From Actinophytocola sp. (GTDB lineage Bacteria > Actinomycetota > Actinomycetes > Mycobacteriales > Pseudonocardiaceae), in the NCBI RefSeq assembly GCF_009379765.1, contig NZ_WHTD01000068.1:1-40704 (forward strand): a stretch of DNA of 40,704 bases. Reading direction: 5' to 3'. The position numbers and the translations under genes were made by a program. The number at the start of each line of letters is the position of its first letter. Within the stretch, counting starts at the first letter, position 1. This document shows, one piece after another, positions 7,022 through 15,216 of this stretch. The notes below the pieces were generated by a model. The model was not told the DNA's origin, ran no database searches, and saw only the letters and a list, made by a program, of their open reading frames with translations.

Positions 7022-8325
7022 CCGCGAGCACGACCCCTGTGGCCGCGACGATGCCGCGACCGGCCATGATCCTGCGGCTGGTCGCGGGTCGGGGCACGTT
7101 CCGGATCAGCGTGCAGGTCATGTCGGTCGCGCTGGCGACCGTGTGGGCGGCCGACAGCTTCGGTCATTTCACCAACGCGCTTGGGCTGTGCGCATGGCTG
7201 CCGCTCGCCACCGCGACGCCGGAGAAGGCCGCGCTGAAGGTGTTGCCGCGCACCAGGTTGCTCACTCCGACCCTGGCCAGGATGGTGCTCGGGCTGTCCG
7301 CGGCGCCGGTGCTGGCGCTGCTGGTGGTGCTGGCGCCGGTGGCGGTGCTGGCCCCGACCTCGGCCGCGACCACGTACCTGGCCGCGGCGACCTGGGCGGC
7401 CGGAACGGGCCTGCTGATGACGGTGGCCGGCCTGAACCGGCTGCGCGGGCGGCCGTCACTGGACGCGGGCGCCTTCGGAGCCTCAGCCGTGGTCGTGGTC
7501 GTGGTCACCGCCACCACCTGGCAGGTGGAATGGGCACCGCAGTTCCACCTGCTGTTGCTGGTCGGCGGCATCGTGCTGGTGACCGGGTGCGCACTGGCCG
7601 CCCTGCCACGCGAGTGGGTGCGGCCGGGCCCGCGCCCGGGTCACCGGCTGCTCCCCCGGCTGGCCCGCACGACCTCGCTGCTCGGGGTGTCCGACATCGC
7701 CGACGCCCTCGGCGCCTCGGTCATCTACCTCGTGCTCGCCGCGTCGGGGCAGGTCACCGACAGCGGGCCGCTCTACCTCGCCCTGATCGCATCGACGACG
7801 ATCTGCCAGTTCCTCTTCTACCTGCTGCGGGTGGCGCAGCCGGCCACCTCGGCCCGGCTGCGTGGCACCGGCGGCGACGCCGGTCGGCTGCGCGCGCTGG
7901 GGCTGCTGCGCGGTGCCGGGCGGTTCGGCGGCGGCTTCGCGGCGGTGTTCGCCGTCCTGGCGACCGTGCCGGCCACCAGGGAGCTGCTGCTCGGCGCCGG
8001 CGCCGGCCTGCCGGTGGTGCTCGGCGTGCTGGTGTGCGTCGAGATCGGCCTCTTCCTCACCGTGATGTTCGCCGGCTACCTGCTGGAGAACACCGACAAC
8101 AAGATCCTCGTCGTCACCTCGTCGTCCGCGCTGGTCGGCCTGCTCGCGGCCGGGGTGTTCGCGGTGGCGCTGGTGCCGGTGCTCGGCGCTGTGGGCGGCA
8201 TCGTGGTGCTCGTGCTCGCGCTCACCGTCAAGGCGCACACGATGCGCCGGATGCTCCTGCGCACCAGGCCCGAGCTGCGCGCCCGCACGGCGCCGGCCGC
8301 CCCGAGCCCGACGACCACCCCTTGA
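7018..8325 (+). CDS. Wzx/MATE-like polytopic flippase
   Basis: A 435-residue, very hydrophobic protein with roughly twelve predicted membrane helices, from ISVQVMSVALATVW to VGGIVVLVLALTVKA. The layout and length fit the polysaccharide-exporter (Wzx/MurJ/MATE-like) superfamily, which turns lipid-linked intermediates over the membrane. No individual motif is diagnostic, so the subfamily is uncertain. It starts at ATG 7018, overlapping the ATP-grasp stop (ATGA), and is followed after 28 bases by the carbamoyltransferase gene. Together with the GtrB-like transferase it indicates a lipid-linked or otherwise membrane-exported product. Confidence 0.65.
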   Translation: MTASTTPVAATMPRPAMILRLVAGRGTFRISVQVMSVALATVWAADSFGHFTNALGLCAWLPLATATPEKAALKVLPRTRLLTPTLARMVLGLSAAPVLALLVVLAPVAVLAPTSAATTYLAAATWAAGTGLLMTVAGLNRLRGRPSLDAGAFGASAVVVVVVTATTWQVEWAPQFHLLLLVGGIVLVTGCALAALPREWVRPGPRPGHRLLPRLARTTSLLGVSDIADALGASVIYLVLAASGQVTDSGPLYLALIASTTICQFLFYLLRVAQPATSARLRGTGGDAGRLRALGLLRGAGRFGGGFAAVFAVLATVPATRELLLGAGAGLPVVLGVLVCVEIGLFLTVMFAGYLLENTDNKILVVTSSSALVGLLAAGVFAVALVPVLGAVGGIVVLVLALTVKAHTMRRMLLRTRPELRARTAPAAPSPTTTP

Positions 8326-8353
8326 CCACAGGCGATCAACCAACGGAGAAGGT

Positions 8354-10174
8354 ATGTACGTTCTTGGCATCTCCCGAGTGCACGACGCGGCCGCGGCCCT
8401 GGTCCGCGACGGCGAGATCATCGCCTTCGCGGAGGAGGAGCGGTTCACCCGGGTCAAGCACGACGGCCGCTTTCCCAGCCGGGCCGTCGAGTTCTGCCTG
8501 AACCAGGCCGGCATCACGCTGGCCGAGGTGGACCACGTCGCCTTCTACTGGCAGCGCTGGCGCGAGGCGGTGCACGCGGCGACGGTGTTCGCCCGGTACT
8601 TCCCCAAGACCCTCGCGGTGTTCCGCAACGAGCGCGACGGCGGCGAGAAGTCGGCCGGTTGGGTGGACACCTGGCGCCACGGCGGCGGCAGCGGCGGCGT
8701 CGACGACTTCCACATCGGCGGGGCGGTGCTGGCGCACATCAAGCGCACGTACACGATCGGCCGGGAGGTCAGGGACGCGGTCGGGTACACCGGCCCCACC
8801 AAGTTCAAGGTGCACCTGATCGACCACCACCGCTCGCACGCGGCCAGCGCGTTCTACGTCTCGCCGTTCGACTCGGCGGCGGTGCTGACCCTGGACGGCA
8901 TCGGCAGCGACGGCACCAGCACGTGCCTGGCGGTCGGCGAGGGCAACAAGATCACCGACCTGAAGCGGATCAAGTACCCGCACTCGCTCGGCGCCATGTA
9001 CGCCATCGTCACCGGCTACCTCGGCTTCTACCCGACCGTCGACGAGGGCAAGGTGATGGGCCTCGCCCCGCTGGGCAAGGACACCTACGTCGAGCAGTTC
9101 GACGACCTGGTGCAACTGGACAACGACGGCGGTTACGAGCTGGACCTGAGCTGGTTCACCCACCACACCAACGGCCGGCACATGGTGTCGCGGAAGTTCA
9201 TCGACACGTTCGGCCCGCCGCGGCCGAGGACCAGGGTCACCGCGGAGAACCCGGTCCCGCAGCACTACATGGACATCGCCTACGCCCTGCAGGCGACGCT
9301 GGAGAAGGCCGGCCTGCACCTCGCCAAGTGGTTGCAGGCCAGGACCGGGATGACCAAGCTGGCCGTGGCCGGCGGGGTCGCACTGAACTCGGTGATGAAC
9401 GGGCGGATCCTGCTGGAGACCCCGTTCGAGGAGTTCTTCGCCCAGCCGGCCTCGGCCGACGACGGCGCGTCGGTCGGGGCGGCGCTCGAGGTGACCGTGG
9501 GGCGGCACGGCCTGCCCCGGCCGACCGACGGCTTCACCTACACCGGCCCGGAGTTCACCGAGGCGCGGATGGAGAAGGCACTCGTCGACGCCGGGGTCGA
9601 GTACCGGCGGGTGGACGACATCGCCGCGCACACCGCCGCCGAGATCGCCGCCGGCAAGATCGTCGGCTGGGTGCAGGGCCGGATGGAGTGCGGTCCACGC
9701 GCGCTGGGCAACCGGTCGCTGCTGGCCGACCCCCGGGACCCGGAGTCCAAGACCCGGATGAACGAGAAGGTCAAGCACCGCGAGGCGTTCCGGCCGTTCG
9801 CGCCGTCGTGCCTCGCCGAGCGGGCCGGCGAGTACTTCGTCAGCGACTACCCGTCCCCGGTGATGCTGCTGGTGTTCGACGTGCTGGAACACCAGCGGGA
9901 GAAGGTTCCGGCGATCACCCACGTCGACGGAACTGCGCGGGTGCAGACGGTCAGCCGCACCGACAACCCGCTCTACCACGAGCTGATCTCCCGGTTCGAC
10001 GAGCTGACCGGGGTGCCGATGCTGGTCAACACCTCGTTCAACGACAACAACGAGCCGATCGTGTGCACCCCGGAGGACGCGATCGCCTGCTACCTCAAGA
10101 CCGATGTGGACGCTCTGGCACTCGGCCCGTTCTGGGTGCAGAAGCCGGGTGCCGAGCTGGAGGGGAACAAGTGA
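8354..10174 (+). CDS. NodU/CmcH/TobZ-type O-carbamoyltransferase
   Basis: A 606-residue protein matching the two-domain carbamoyltransferase family. The N-terminal ASKHA-like half begins MYVLGISRVHDAAAALVRDG and has LIDHHRSHAASAFYVSPFD (metal-binding histidines) and LTLDGIGSDGTST. The C-terminal YrdC-like half has GWVQGRMECGPRALGNRS, FRPFAPS and MLVNTSFNDNNEPIV. Family members make carbamoyl-adenylate from carbamoyl phosphate and ATP and place the carbamoyl on a hydroxyl of a sugar or small molecule (NodU on Nod factors, TobZ on tobramycin). Length and all key blocks are intact. GGAGAAGG lies just before the ATG. Its stop overlaps the next start (GTGA). It supplies O-carbamoylation of the cluster product; the acceptor is unknown. 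Confidence 0.9.
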   Translation: MYVLGISRVHDAAAALVRDGEIIAFAEEERFTRVKHDGRFPSRAVEFCLNQAGITLAEVDHVAFYWQRWREAVHAATVFARYFPKTLAVFRNERDGGEKSAGWVDTWRHGGGSGGVDDFHIGGAVLAHIKRTYTIGREVRDAVGYTGPTKFKVHLIDHHRSHAASAFYVSPFDSAAVLTLDGIGSDGTSTCLAVGEGNKITDLKRIKYPHSLGAMYAIVTGYLGFYPTVDEGKVMGLAPLGKDTYVEQFDDLVQLDNDGGYELDLSWFTHHTNGRHMVSRKFIDTFGPPRPRTRVTAENPVPQHYMDIAYALQATLEKAGLHLAKWLQARTGMTKLAVAGGVALNSVMNGRILLETPFEEFFAQPASADDGASVGAALEVTVGRHGLPRPTDGFTYTGPEFTEARMEKALVDAGVEYRRVDDIAAHTAAEIAAGKIVGWVQGRMECGPRALGNRSLLADPRDPESKTRMNEKVKHREAFRPFAPSCLAERAGEYFVSDYPSPVMLLVFDVLEHQREKVPAITHVDGTARVQTVSRTDNPLYHELISRFDELTGVPMLVNTSFNDNNEPIVCTPEDAIACYLKTDVDALALGPFWVQKPGAELEGNK

Positions 10175-10890
10175 CGGTGACCGACGAGGTGCGGCCGGAG
10201 GCCGGTCCGACCGGCGGCTGGATCGGCGCGCTGTACCGGCGGCGGGCCTGGCTGTGGCTGGTGCCCGCGGTGCCGGCCGTCGTGCTGGTCGCCCTGATCA
10301 TGGTGATCCTGCCGCCGGAGCAGACGCAGGAGAACGTGGCCGACTGGGCGTTCACGCTCAGCCCGTTCGTGCTCGCCGTGGCGACCGTCGCGCTGCTGCC
10401 CCGCTGGCGGCCGGGGCCCGTGCTGCTGGTGCTGGCCGTGGTCGTCTACATGGGATACCTGGACACCGGGATGGTGTTGCGGATCCTCGACCTCGCCAAC
10501 GCGCCGGACGCCGAGCAGCAGGCCCTGTTCGAGCACGTCTACCAGTTCGAGCTGTTCACCGCGACGTTCGTCGTGCTGTTCGCGCTCTACGCCTACCGGG
10601 TCGCCGGGGCGCGCACCGTCTCGGTGCTGAAGCTCGGCGTCGCGTCGATCCTTGTGGTGATCTCCGGGCTCAACGACCTCACCTTCTGGCTGACCAACGA
10701 CTGGCCGGACGGGCGGCCGGAGGAGCTGCGCTGGGCCTCGCACATCATCGTCTTCGTCGGCGGGCCGCCCAGCGTCGCCACCGCCGTCGTGTTCATGGTG
10801 ATCCACCTGGCGCTGGCCGGCGCGGTCATGGCCCTGCCGCTCGGCCGGATCGTCGACCGGGCGCTGGCGGGGCCGGGGGACTTACGGTGA
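10171..10890 (+). CDS. Small polytopic membrane protein (239 aa) with a TTA codon
   Basis: A 239-residue protein of about six hydrophobic segments, for example WLVPAVPAVVLVALIMVIL, VLLVLAVVVYMGYLD, FTATFVVLFALYAY and a final long one through VVFMVIHLALAGAVMALPLG. I recognise no family. It starts at GTG 10171 overlapping the carbamoyltransferase stop, and its own TGA overlaps the GTG of the next ATP-grasp gene, so it is tightly co-translated. The next-to-last codon is TTA (10882-10884), which is rare in these genomes and read by the bldA-type tRNA in streptomycetes. It may be a membrane subunit or scaffold for the assembly enzymes. Confidence 0.6.
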   Translation: MTVTDEVRPEAGPTGGWIGALYRRRAWLWLVPAVPAVVLVALIMVILPPEQTQENVADWAFTLSPFVLAVATVALLPRWRPGPVLLVLAVVVYMGYLDTGMVLRILDLANAPDAEQQALFEHVYQFELFTATFVVLFALYAYRVAGARTVSVLKLGVASILVVISGLNDLTFWLTNDWPDGRPEELRWASHIIVFVGGPPSVATAVVFMVIHLALAGAVMALPLGRIVDRALAGPGDLR

Positions 10891-12125
10891 GAACCATCGT
10901 GGTGCTCGGTGCGGCCGAGGGATCGCTGTCCACGTACCGGACCGCGGCCGAGATGGGCTACCGCACGATCGCGGTGGACTGGTCGGCGAGCGCACCGGGC
11001 GTCGAGCTGGCCGACGAGTACCTGCCGCTGAGCACTCGGAGCACCCCCGAGATCCTGGCCGCGCTGGGCGGGCGCACCGACCTCGCCGGGGTGCTGGCAC
11101 CGACCAGCGACATCGCGCTGCCCACCCTGCGCGAGCTGACCGTCGCGCTCGGCCTTCCGGTCCAGCTGTCCGTGGCGGCCGTGCGAGCGTCGGTCGACAA
11201 GTGGGTCGTGCGCGGCATGCTGGACGAGCTGGGGGTGTCGTCCTACCGGTGGATCGAGGGGGACGACCCGGTCCAGCTCGCCAAGCAGGCGCGGGAGCTC
11301 GACTTCCCGGTCGTGGTCAAGCCTGCCGACGCGCAGAGCGGGCGCGGGGTCACCCGGTGCGCCACGCCGGAGGAGGTCGACGCCGCGGTGTGGGAGGCGC
11401 AGCGCCGCTCCTACGGCGGCCACCTCATGATCGAGGAGGAGGTCCTCGGCGTGCACTGCGGCTGCGAGTGCGTCGTGGACGGCGGGAAGGTGGTGTTCAT
11501 GGCCATGACCCGGCGGTCACTGAGCCCGCCGCCGCTGACCATGACCACCGCGCACACCATGCCCGCCGGGCTGCCCGACGAGGTCGAGAACACCATACGG
11601 TCCATTGTGGACAAATTGTGCGCGCGGCTGGCCTACCGTCGCGGCCCGCTGAACCTGGACGTGGTGGTCACTCCCGACGGTGAGCCCTTCGTCATCGAGC
11701 TCGGCGTTCGCAACGGTGGCAACGGGTTGGACGACCTGGTCCGCCGCTGCTACGGCGTGGACCCGGTGCGGGCCGCGGTGCAGGCCGCGGTGGGCCGGCC
11801 GATCGAGCTCGCCCCGCACACGCCGCGGCCGGTGATGTGGCGGGCGCTGACCGCCGAGCTGGCAGGCGAGCTGGTCTCGATCTCCCGCGCGGAGCGGGCG
11901 GCGGCCATTCCGGAGGTGGTCGAGCTGGTGGTGGTGGCCGAGCCGGGGCAGCAGGTGCGGCCCTACCTGGACGTGTCGGACAAGCTGGGCTGGGTGCTGC
12001 TGCGCGCGGACACGATCCCGGCGCTGGACGCGGCAGCCGGCCGGGTGGCCGAGACGCTGCGGTTCGAGGTGGCACCCGCCGCCGAGCCCGACGCGGCGCG
12101 GGCCGTTCCGTTCACCAACCCGTAG
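10887..12125 (+). CDS. ATP-grasp carboxylate-amine ligase 2
   Basis: A 412-residue paralogue of the gene at 5810. It begins VRTIVVLGAAEGSLSTYRTA with ELADEYLPLST. The ATP-grasp core has VVVKPADAQSGRGV (Lys145), LMIEEEVLG and FVIELGVRNGGNG (269-280) with the canonical Glu271. A cysteine pair, HCGCECVVDGG (190-200), is not present in ligase 1. The predicted role is a second ATP-dependent amide-forming step in the same pathway. The real start is the GTG at 10887, overlapping the preceding TGA. It is the last gene of the plus operon; after the stop come two copies of the CGCGAGTCCAAC repeat and then the convergent GNAT gene. Confidence 0.75.
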   Translation: MRTIVVLGAAEGSLSTYRTAAEMGYRTIAVDWSASAPGVELADEYLPLSTRSTPEILAALGGRTDLAGVLAPTSDIALPTLRELTVALGLPVQLSVAAVRASVDKWVVRGMLDELGVSSYRWIEGDDPVQLAKQARELDFPVVVKPADAQSGRGVTRCATPEEVDAAVWEAQRRSYGGHLMIEEEVLGVHCGCECVVDGGKVVFMAMTRRSLSPPPLTMTTAHTMPAGLPDEVENTIRSIVDKLCARLAYRRGPLNLDVVVTPDGEPFVIELGVRNGGNGLDDLVRRCYGVDPVRAAVQAAVGRPIELAPHTPRPVMWRALTAELAGELVSISRAERAAAIPEVVELVVVAEPGQQVRPYLDVSDKLGWVLLRADTIPALDAAAGRVAETLRFEVAPAAEPDAARAVPFTNP

Positions 12126-12159
12126 GCCCCGGGGTTCCGGCAAGCTCGCCCGCCGAACC

Positions 12160-12193
12160 CGCGAGTCCAACGCCCAGAACCCGCGAGTCCAAC
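12160..12193. repeat. CGCGAGTCCAAC repeat, two copies in tandem
   Basis: CGCGAGTCCAAC occurs at 12160-12171 and 12182-12193, a 22-bp period, in the 92-base gap between two convergent genes. The same 12-mer with the same period, plus inverted copies, recurs at 21181-21302. This makes it a dispersed intergenic repeat family. Confidence 0.75.
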
Positions 12194-12217
12194 GCTCCGG
12201 ACCCGGGCGATGAGCCG

Positions 12218-13261
12218 TCAGGCGCGACCCAGCACCGGACGGGGGGCGGCGACCGTGTGCAGAACCCGGGTGCCGAACCCCAGCCGCTCCTTGACCTCCA
12301 GCAGGCCGCGGCCCGCGGTGAGCTCGCGCCGGCCGTGCTCGATCATGTACCGCGCCCGGCGCGCGTAGCAGTCGGCGGCGTCGGCCCGGTCCGGGGCGAC
12401 GGCCCAGTGGTACACGTCGGCGCTGTCCGGGTGGTCGATCAGGGTGTTGAATGCGACCAGCATGCCGTCCGCGTCGTGGTAGGTGAGCGTGTCCACCTCC
12501 GGGCGCCGCACGAACCGGTCCAGGTAGGCGCTCGCGACCTGGCTCCTGGTGTCCAGCTGCACCAAGCCGCCGAACCGGCGCCGCTGACCGCCGGCCCAGG
12601 CCAGCGCGTCGTCGTGGGCCCGTTGCCGGTTGAGCAACGCGGCCAGCTCGGCGGCGTCGAGGTCGTCGCGCCCGGCGCCGGAACGCACCACCAGCGTCCG
12701 GTCCACCCCACCGGCCGGGCGGCCGGCGGCCGGATCGTCCACAGTGGACCACTCGTTGACCAGTACGGCGACCGGGTCGATCGTCCGGTGCGGGCGGCCC
12801 GGCCCGGTGATGGCGGGGACGAGCTCCTCGGTCATCGCCCGGTAGAGCACCCCGAGCAGGCCAAAACCCAGGTACCGCACCAGCTCCCGCTCGAACGCCC
12901 GGACCGCCGCGACCCTGGCCGGCAGGCCGAGCCTGGGGGCGAACACGCAGGCCGGGTGCCCGCTGAACAGCGGGACGAAGACCTCGGCCCATCTCGGCCG
13001 CGTGCTTCTGGTGTGCTTGCCGGGAGCGGTGGCGTAGTCCCCCAGCCGCCAGGTGCGGCACACAAGCGCGCACAACGCGCCCACCACGTCCGCGCCGTCC
13101 CGGACGACGGCCAGCAGGGGCGGGTTCCGCGCCATCCATGCCTCGAGGCGCAGCAGGTCGTAGTCCCAGAACGGGTGCAGCTGCCGGCGTTCGCGGAACT
13201 CGGCCCATCCGGCAGGTACCGGGTCCGAGCGCGGGTCGACGATCTGCACCGCGGGTGTCAT
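12218..13261 (-). CDS. FemAB/BioF2-like GNAT acyltransferase, divergent (trio 2, second GNAT)
   Basis: A 347-residue member of the same GNAT family: VQIVDPRSDPVPAGWAEF at the start, HPFWDYDLLRLEAWMARNP, DTLTYHDADGMLVAF, and a clear C-terminal signature AGRGLLEVKERLGFGTR. It differs from its three paralogues in lacking the basic WLxxLxKKRRxxLR block; the aligned place reads DDPAAGRPAGG. Its donor or acceptor may therefore differ, or it may be a regulatory partner. The ATG at 13261 overlaps the upstream GNAT stop (ATGA). It is the last gene of trio 2, convergent with ATP-grasp ligase 2. Confidence 0.68.
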   Translation of the reverse strand: MTPAVQIVDPRSDPVPAGWAEFRERRQLHPFWDYDLLRLEAWMARNPPLLAVVRDGADVVGALCALVCRTWRLGDYATAPGKHTRSTRPRWAEVFVPLFSGHPACVFAPRLGLPARVAAVRAFERELVRYLGFGLLGVLYRAMTEELVPAITGPGRPHRTIDPVAVLVNEWSTVDDPAAGRPAGGVDRTLVVRSGAGRDDLDAAELAALLNRQRAHDDALAWAGGQRRRFGGLVQLDTRSQVASAYLDRFVRRPEVDTLTYHDADGMLVAFNTLIDHPDSADVYHWAVAPDRADAADCYARRARYMIEHGRRELTAGRGLLEVKERLGFGTRVLHTVAAPRPVLGRA

Positions 13262-14313
13262 CGGGACATCCTGCCGAGCATCGGCCGTGGCACGGCGACG
13301 GTGTGCAGCCCGCGGGTGCCGAACCCGAGGTCCGACTTGAGCTCCAGCAGCCCCCGGCCGTCGGTGAGCTCGGCCCTGCCCGCGGCCACCACATACCTGA
13401 TCCCGCGCCAGTGGGCGTCGAAGTACAGGTGCTGGCGGCCGCCGTCGCGGACCGGCAGCGCCGCCCAGTGCTGCAGCGCGGGACTGTACTCGTTGTCCAT
13501 CATGATGTGCAGCGCGAGCAGCCGGCCCGACGTGTCGTGGTAGGTCAGCGTGTGCACGTCGGAGCGGCTCAGGTAGGTCGCCAGGAAGCGGGCGGCGACC
13601 GGCGAGCGGTTGTCGATCAGCGGCCGGGAGAACTGCGCGCGGTGCCTGTTGATCAGCGCGCTCGCCTCCGTCCAGTTCAGATCGGTACGGCCGGGTCCGC
13701 CGCGTACCACCAGGTTCGGGTCGGCGGCCACGATCCGGCGCTGCCGGCGCAGGTTGGCCCGGCGCTTCTTGGGCAGCGAGGCCAGCCACTGCTCCTCGTC
13801 GGCGAAGGTGTTGTGCAGCACCGCGACCGGGTCCACCGCTCGCGTCAGCCGGCCCCTGCCGGTCAGCGCCGCGAGGTCGCCGTCGCCGAGCTGGCGATAC
13901 AGCACCCCGACCGGACCGGGTCCCAGGTACCGCACCAGCTCCCGCTCGAACAGCGCGACCATCGCCCGGCGGTCGGGCGGCTCGACCTCGTCGGCGAAGA
14001 CGACCCCGGGGTAGCCGCTGAGCCACGGCTGGACGACCTCGACCAGCCACGGCCGCAGCCGCCGGGTGCCCCCCGCCGGGGGCGGGGCGTAGCGCTGCCG
14101 CCGCCAGGAAAGGCAGGCCACCAGCGACATCCCGGCGACGATCCGGCCGTCGCGGCGGACGGTGGCCAGCAGCACCGGGTTGCGGGCCAGCCACGACTCC
14201 ACCCGCATCAGGTCGAACGCCCACACCGGGTGCAGCCGTTGCCGCCGCACGAAATCCGCCCACCCGTCCGGTTCGGCGTCCGACCGCGGGTCCAGGATCG
14301 CGATCTCCGTCAC
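13258..14313 (-). CDS. FemAB/BioF2-like GNAT acyltransferase (trio 2, first GNAT)
   Basis: A 351-residue GNAT-family protein with all blocks of the paralogue group: VTEIAILDPRSDAEPDGW, HPVWAFDLMRVESWLARNP, the basic WLASLPKKRRANLRRQRR (about 176-193), DVHTLTYHDTSGRLLA and DGRGLLELKSDLGFGTR near the C-terminus. The GTG at 14313 overlaps the stop of the CapK-like gene exactly as in trio 1. This is the more complete GNAT of trio 2. It is predicted to be cytoplasmic and to transfer an acyl or aminoacyl group to an amine of the cluster's intermediate. Confidence 0.7.
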   Translation of the reverse strand: MTEIAILDPRSDAEPDGWADFVRRQRLHPVWAFDLMRVESWLARNPVLLATVRRDGRIVAGMSLVACLSWRRQRYAPPPAGGTRRLRPWLVEVVQPWLSGYPGVVFADEVEPPDRRAMVALFERELVRYLGPGPVGVLYRQLGDGDLAALTGRGRLTRAVDPVAVLHNTFADEEQWLASLPKKRRANLRRQRRIVAADPNLVVRGGPGRTDLNWTEASALINRHRAQFSRPLIDNRSPVAARFLATYLSRSDVHTLTYHDTSGRLLALHIMMDNEYSPALQHWAALPVRDGGRQHLYFDAHWRGIRYVVAAGRAELTDGRGLLELKSDLGFGTRGLHTVAVPRPMLGRMSR

Positions 14314-15107
14314 GTCAGCAGCACCGGCGTCGCGTGCCGGGGGCACGGGCCGACCCGCCCGCGCACCCCGCCGCCGACCAGGACGTCGACCAGGCGCGGT
14401 GACCGCTGACGCAGCAAGGTGAACGCCAGGCCCGCGGCGGTCTCCCGGACGTGGACCCGGCGCCAGTCCACGTGCCAGCGGCCGCACTCGCCGAAGGAGC
14501 CGAGGAAACCGAGGGTCTGGTCGTGCAGCACCCCGAACGGCCCCGCGTCGAGCTGGTCGAGCTCACCGACCGGCAACCGGTCCAACGCGACCGCGTCCTC
14601 GGCCGGCAGTGTCTCGACGAGCCGCGCGAGATGCTTGTCCGACCCGACGGCCAGCACGGGCCCGCCCCGCCGCAGCCGGCTCGTCACGGCGGCGACGGCC
14701 GAGGACACCCCGTCCGAGCGCAGCCGGTCCGGATCGAGCACGCAGCCGCGCACTCCCCTCGGCAGGTCGGCAGGCGGGCGCGGGCCGGTCGTGTCCAGCA
14801 CGACGACCAGTGCCTCGTCGCCGAGCGGTGGCAGCACGAAACCCAAGCCGCGCAGGCGATCCACCTCGGCCTCGCCGCCGCCGATCGGTACCAGGTCGGC
14901 CATCCGGCCGGCGATCTCGACCGAGGAGACCGCGCCACCGTCGAACCCGGCCCGGCCCGCCACCAGCACGGGATCGGTGCGTCCGTCCAACGCCCAGCGT
15001 TCGCGGTAGAGGGGGACGGTGGCGAAGGAGGAACGAACGACCCGGCGGTACGCGGCATGCCACCACGCAGCCACCCCGGGTCCCCACATGAGATGCGAGT
15101 CTGCCAC
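14310..15107 (-). CDS. CapK/PaaK-like protein, apparently lacking the ATP loop (trio 2)
   Basis: A protein of about 265 residues, clearly paralogous to the gene at 3427. It shares WHAAYRRVVRSSFATVPLYR at the start, VRGCVLDPDRL and LAVGSDKHLARL in the middle, and GECGRWHVDWRRVHVRET and VGPCPRHATPVLLT at the end. As there, the ends look CapK-like but no ATP-binding loop is seen. The frame runs open to 15551 only because it joins a frameshifted upstream gene; I start it at GTG 15107, where VAxSxLMW similarity to the paralogue begins (ATG 15089 is the alternative). It is the first gene of trio 2, coupled to the GNAT by GTGA. Confidence 0.55.
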   Translation of the reverse strand: MADSHLMWGPGVAAWWHAAYRRVVRSSFATVPLYRERWALDGRTDPVLVAGRAGFDGGAVSSVEIAGRMADLVPIGGGEAEVDRLRGLGFVLPPLGDEALVVVLDTTGPRPPADLPRGVRGCVLDPDRLRSDGVSSAVAAVTSRLRRGGPVLAVGSDKHLARLVETLPAEDAVALDRLPVGELDQLDAGPFGVLHDQTLGFLGSFGECGRWHVDWRRVHVRETAAGLAFTLLRQRSPRLVDVLVGGGVRGRVGPCPRHATPVLLT

Positions 15108-15216
15108 AGGCGTGTGGCGCGAACAGGGGTTTCGCCGAGTGCGCCGCGCGCCGTGGCGGCGTCGTTCGGCGACCTCCCCGCGCGAGTGGACGGGTATGCA
15201 CCGACCGGCCGTCAGG

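Noticed and set aside
8336..9979. A 547-codon minus-strand frame opposite the carbamoyltransferase
   Set aside because: The plus strand carries every conserved carbamoyltransferase block; the minus frame has no recognisable motif.
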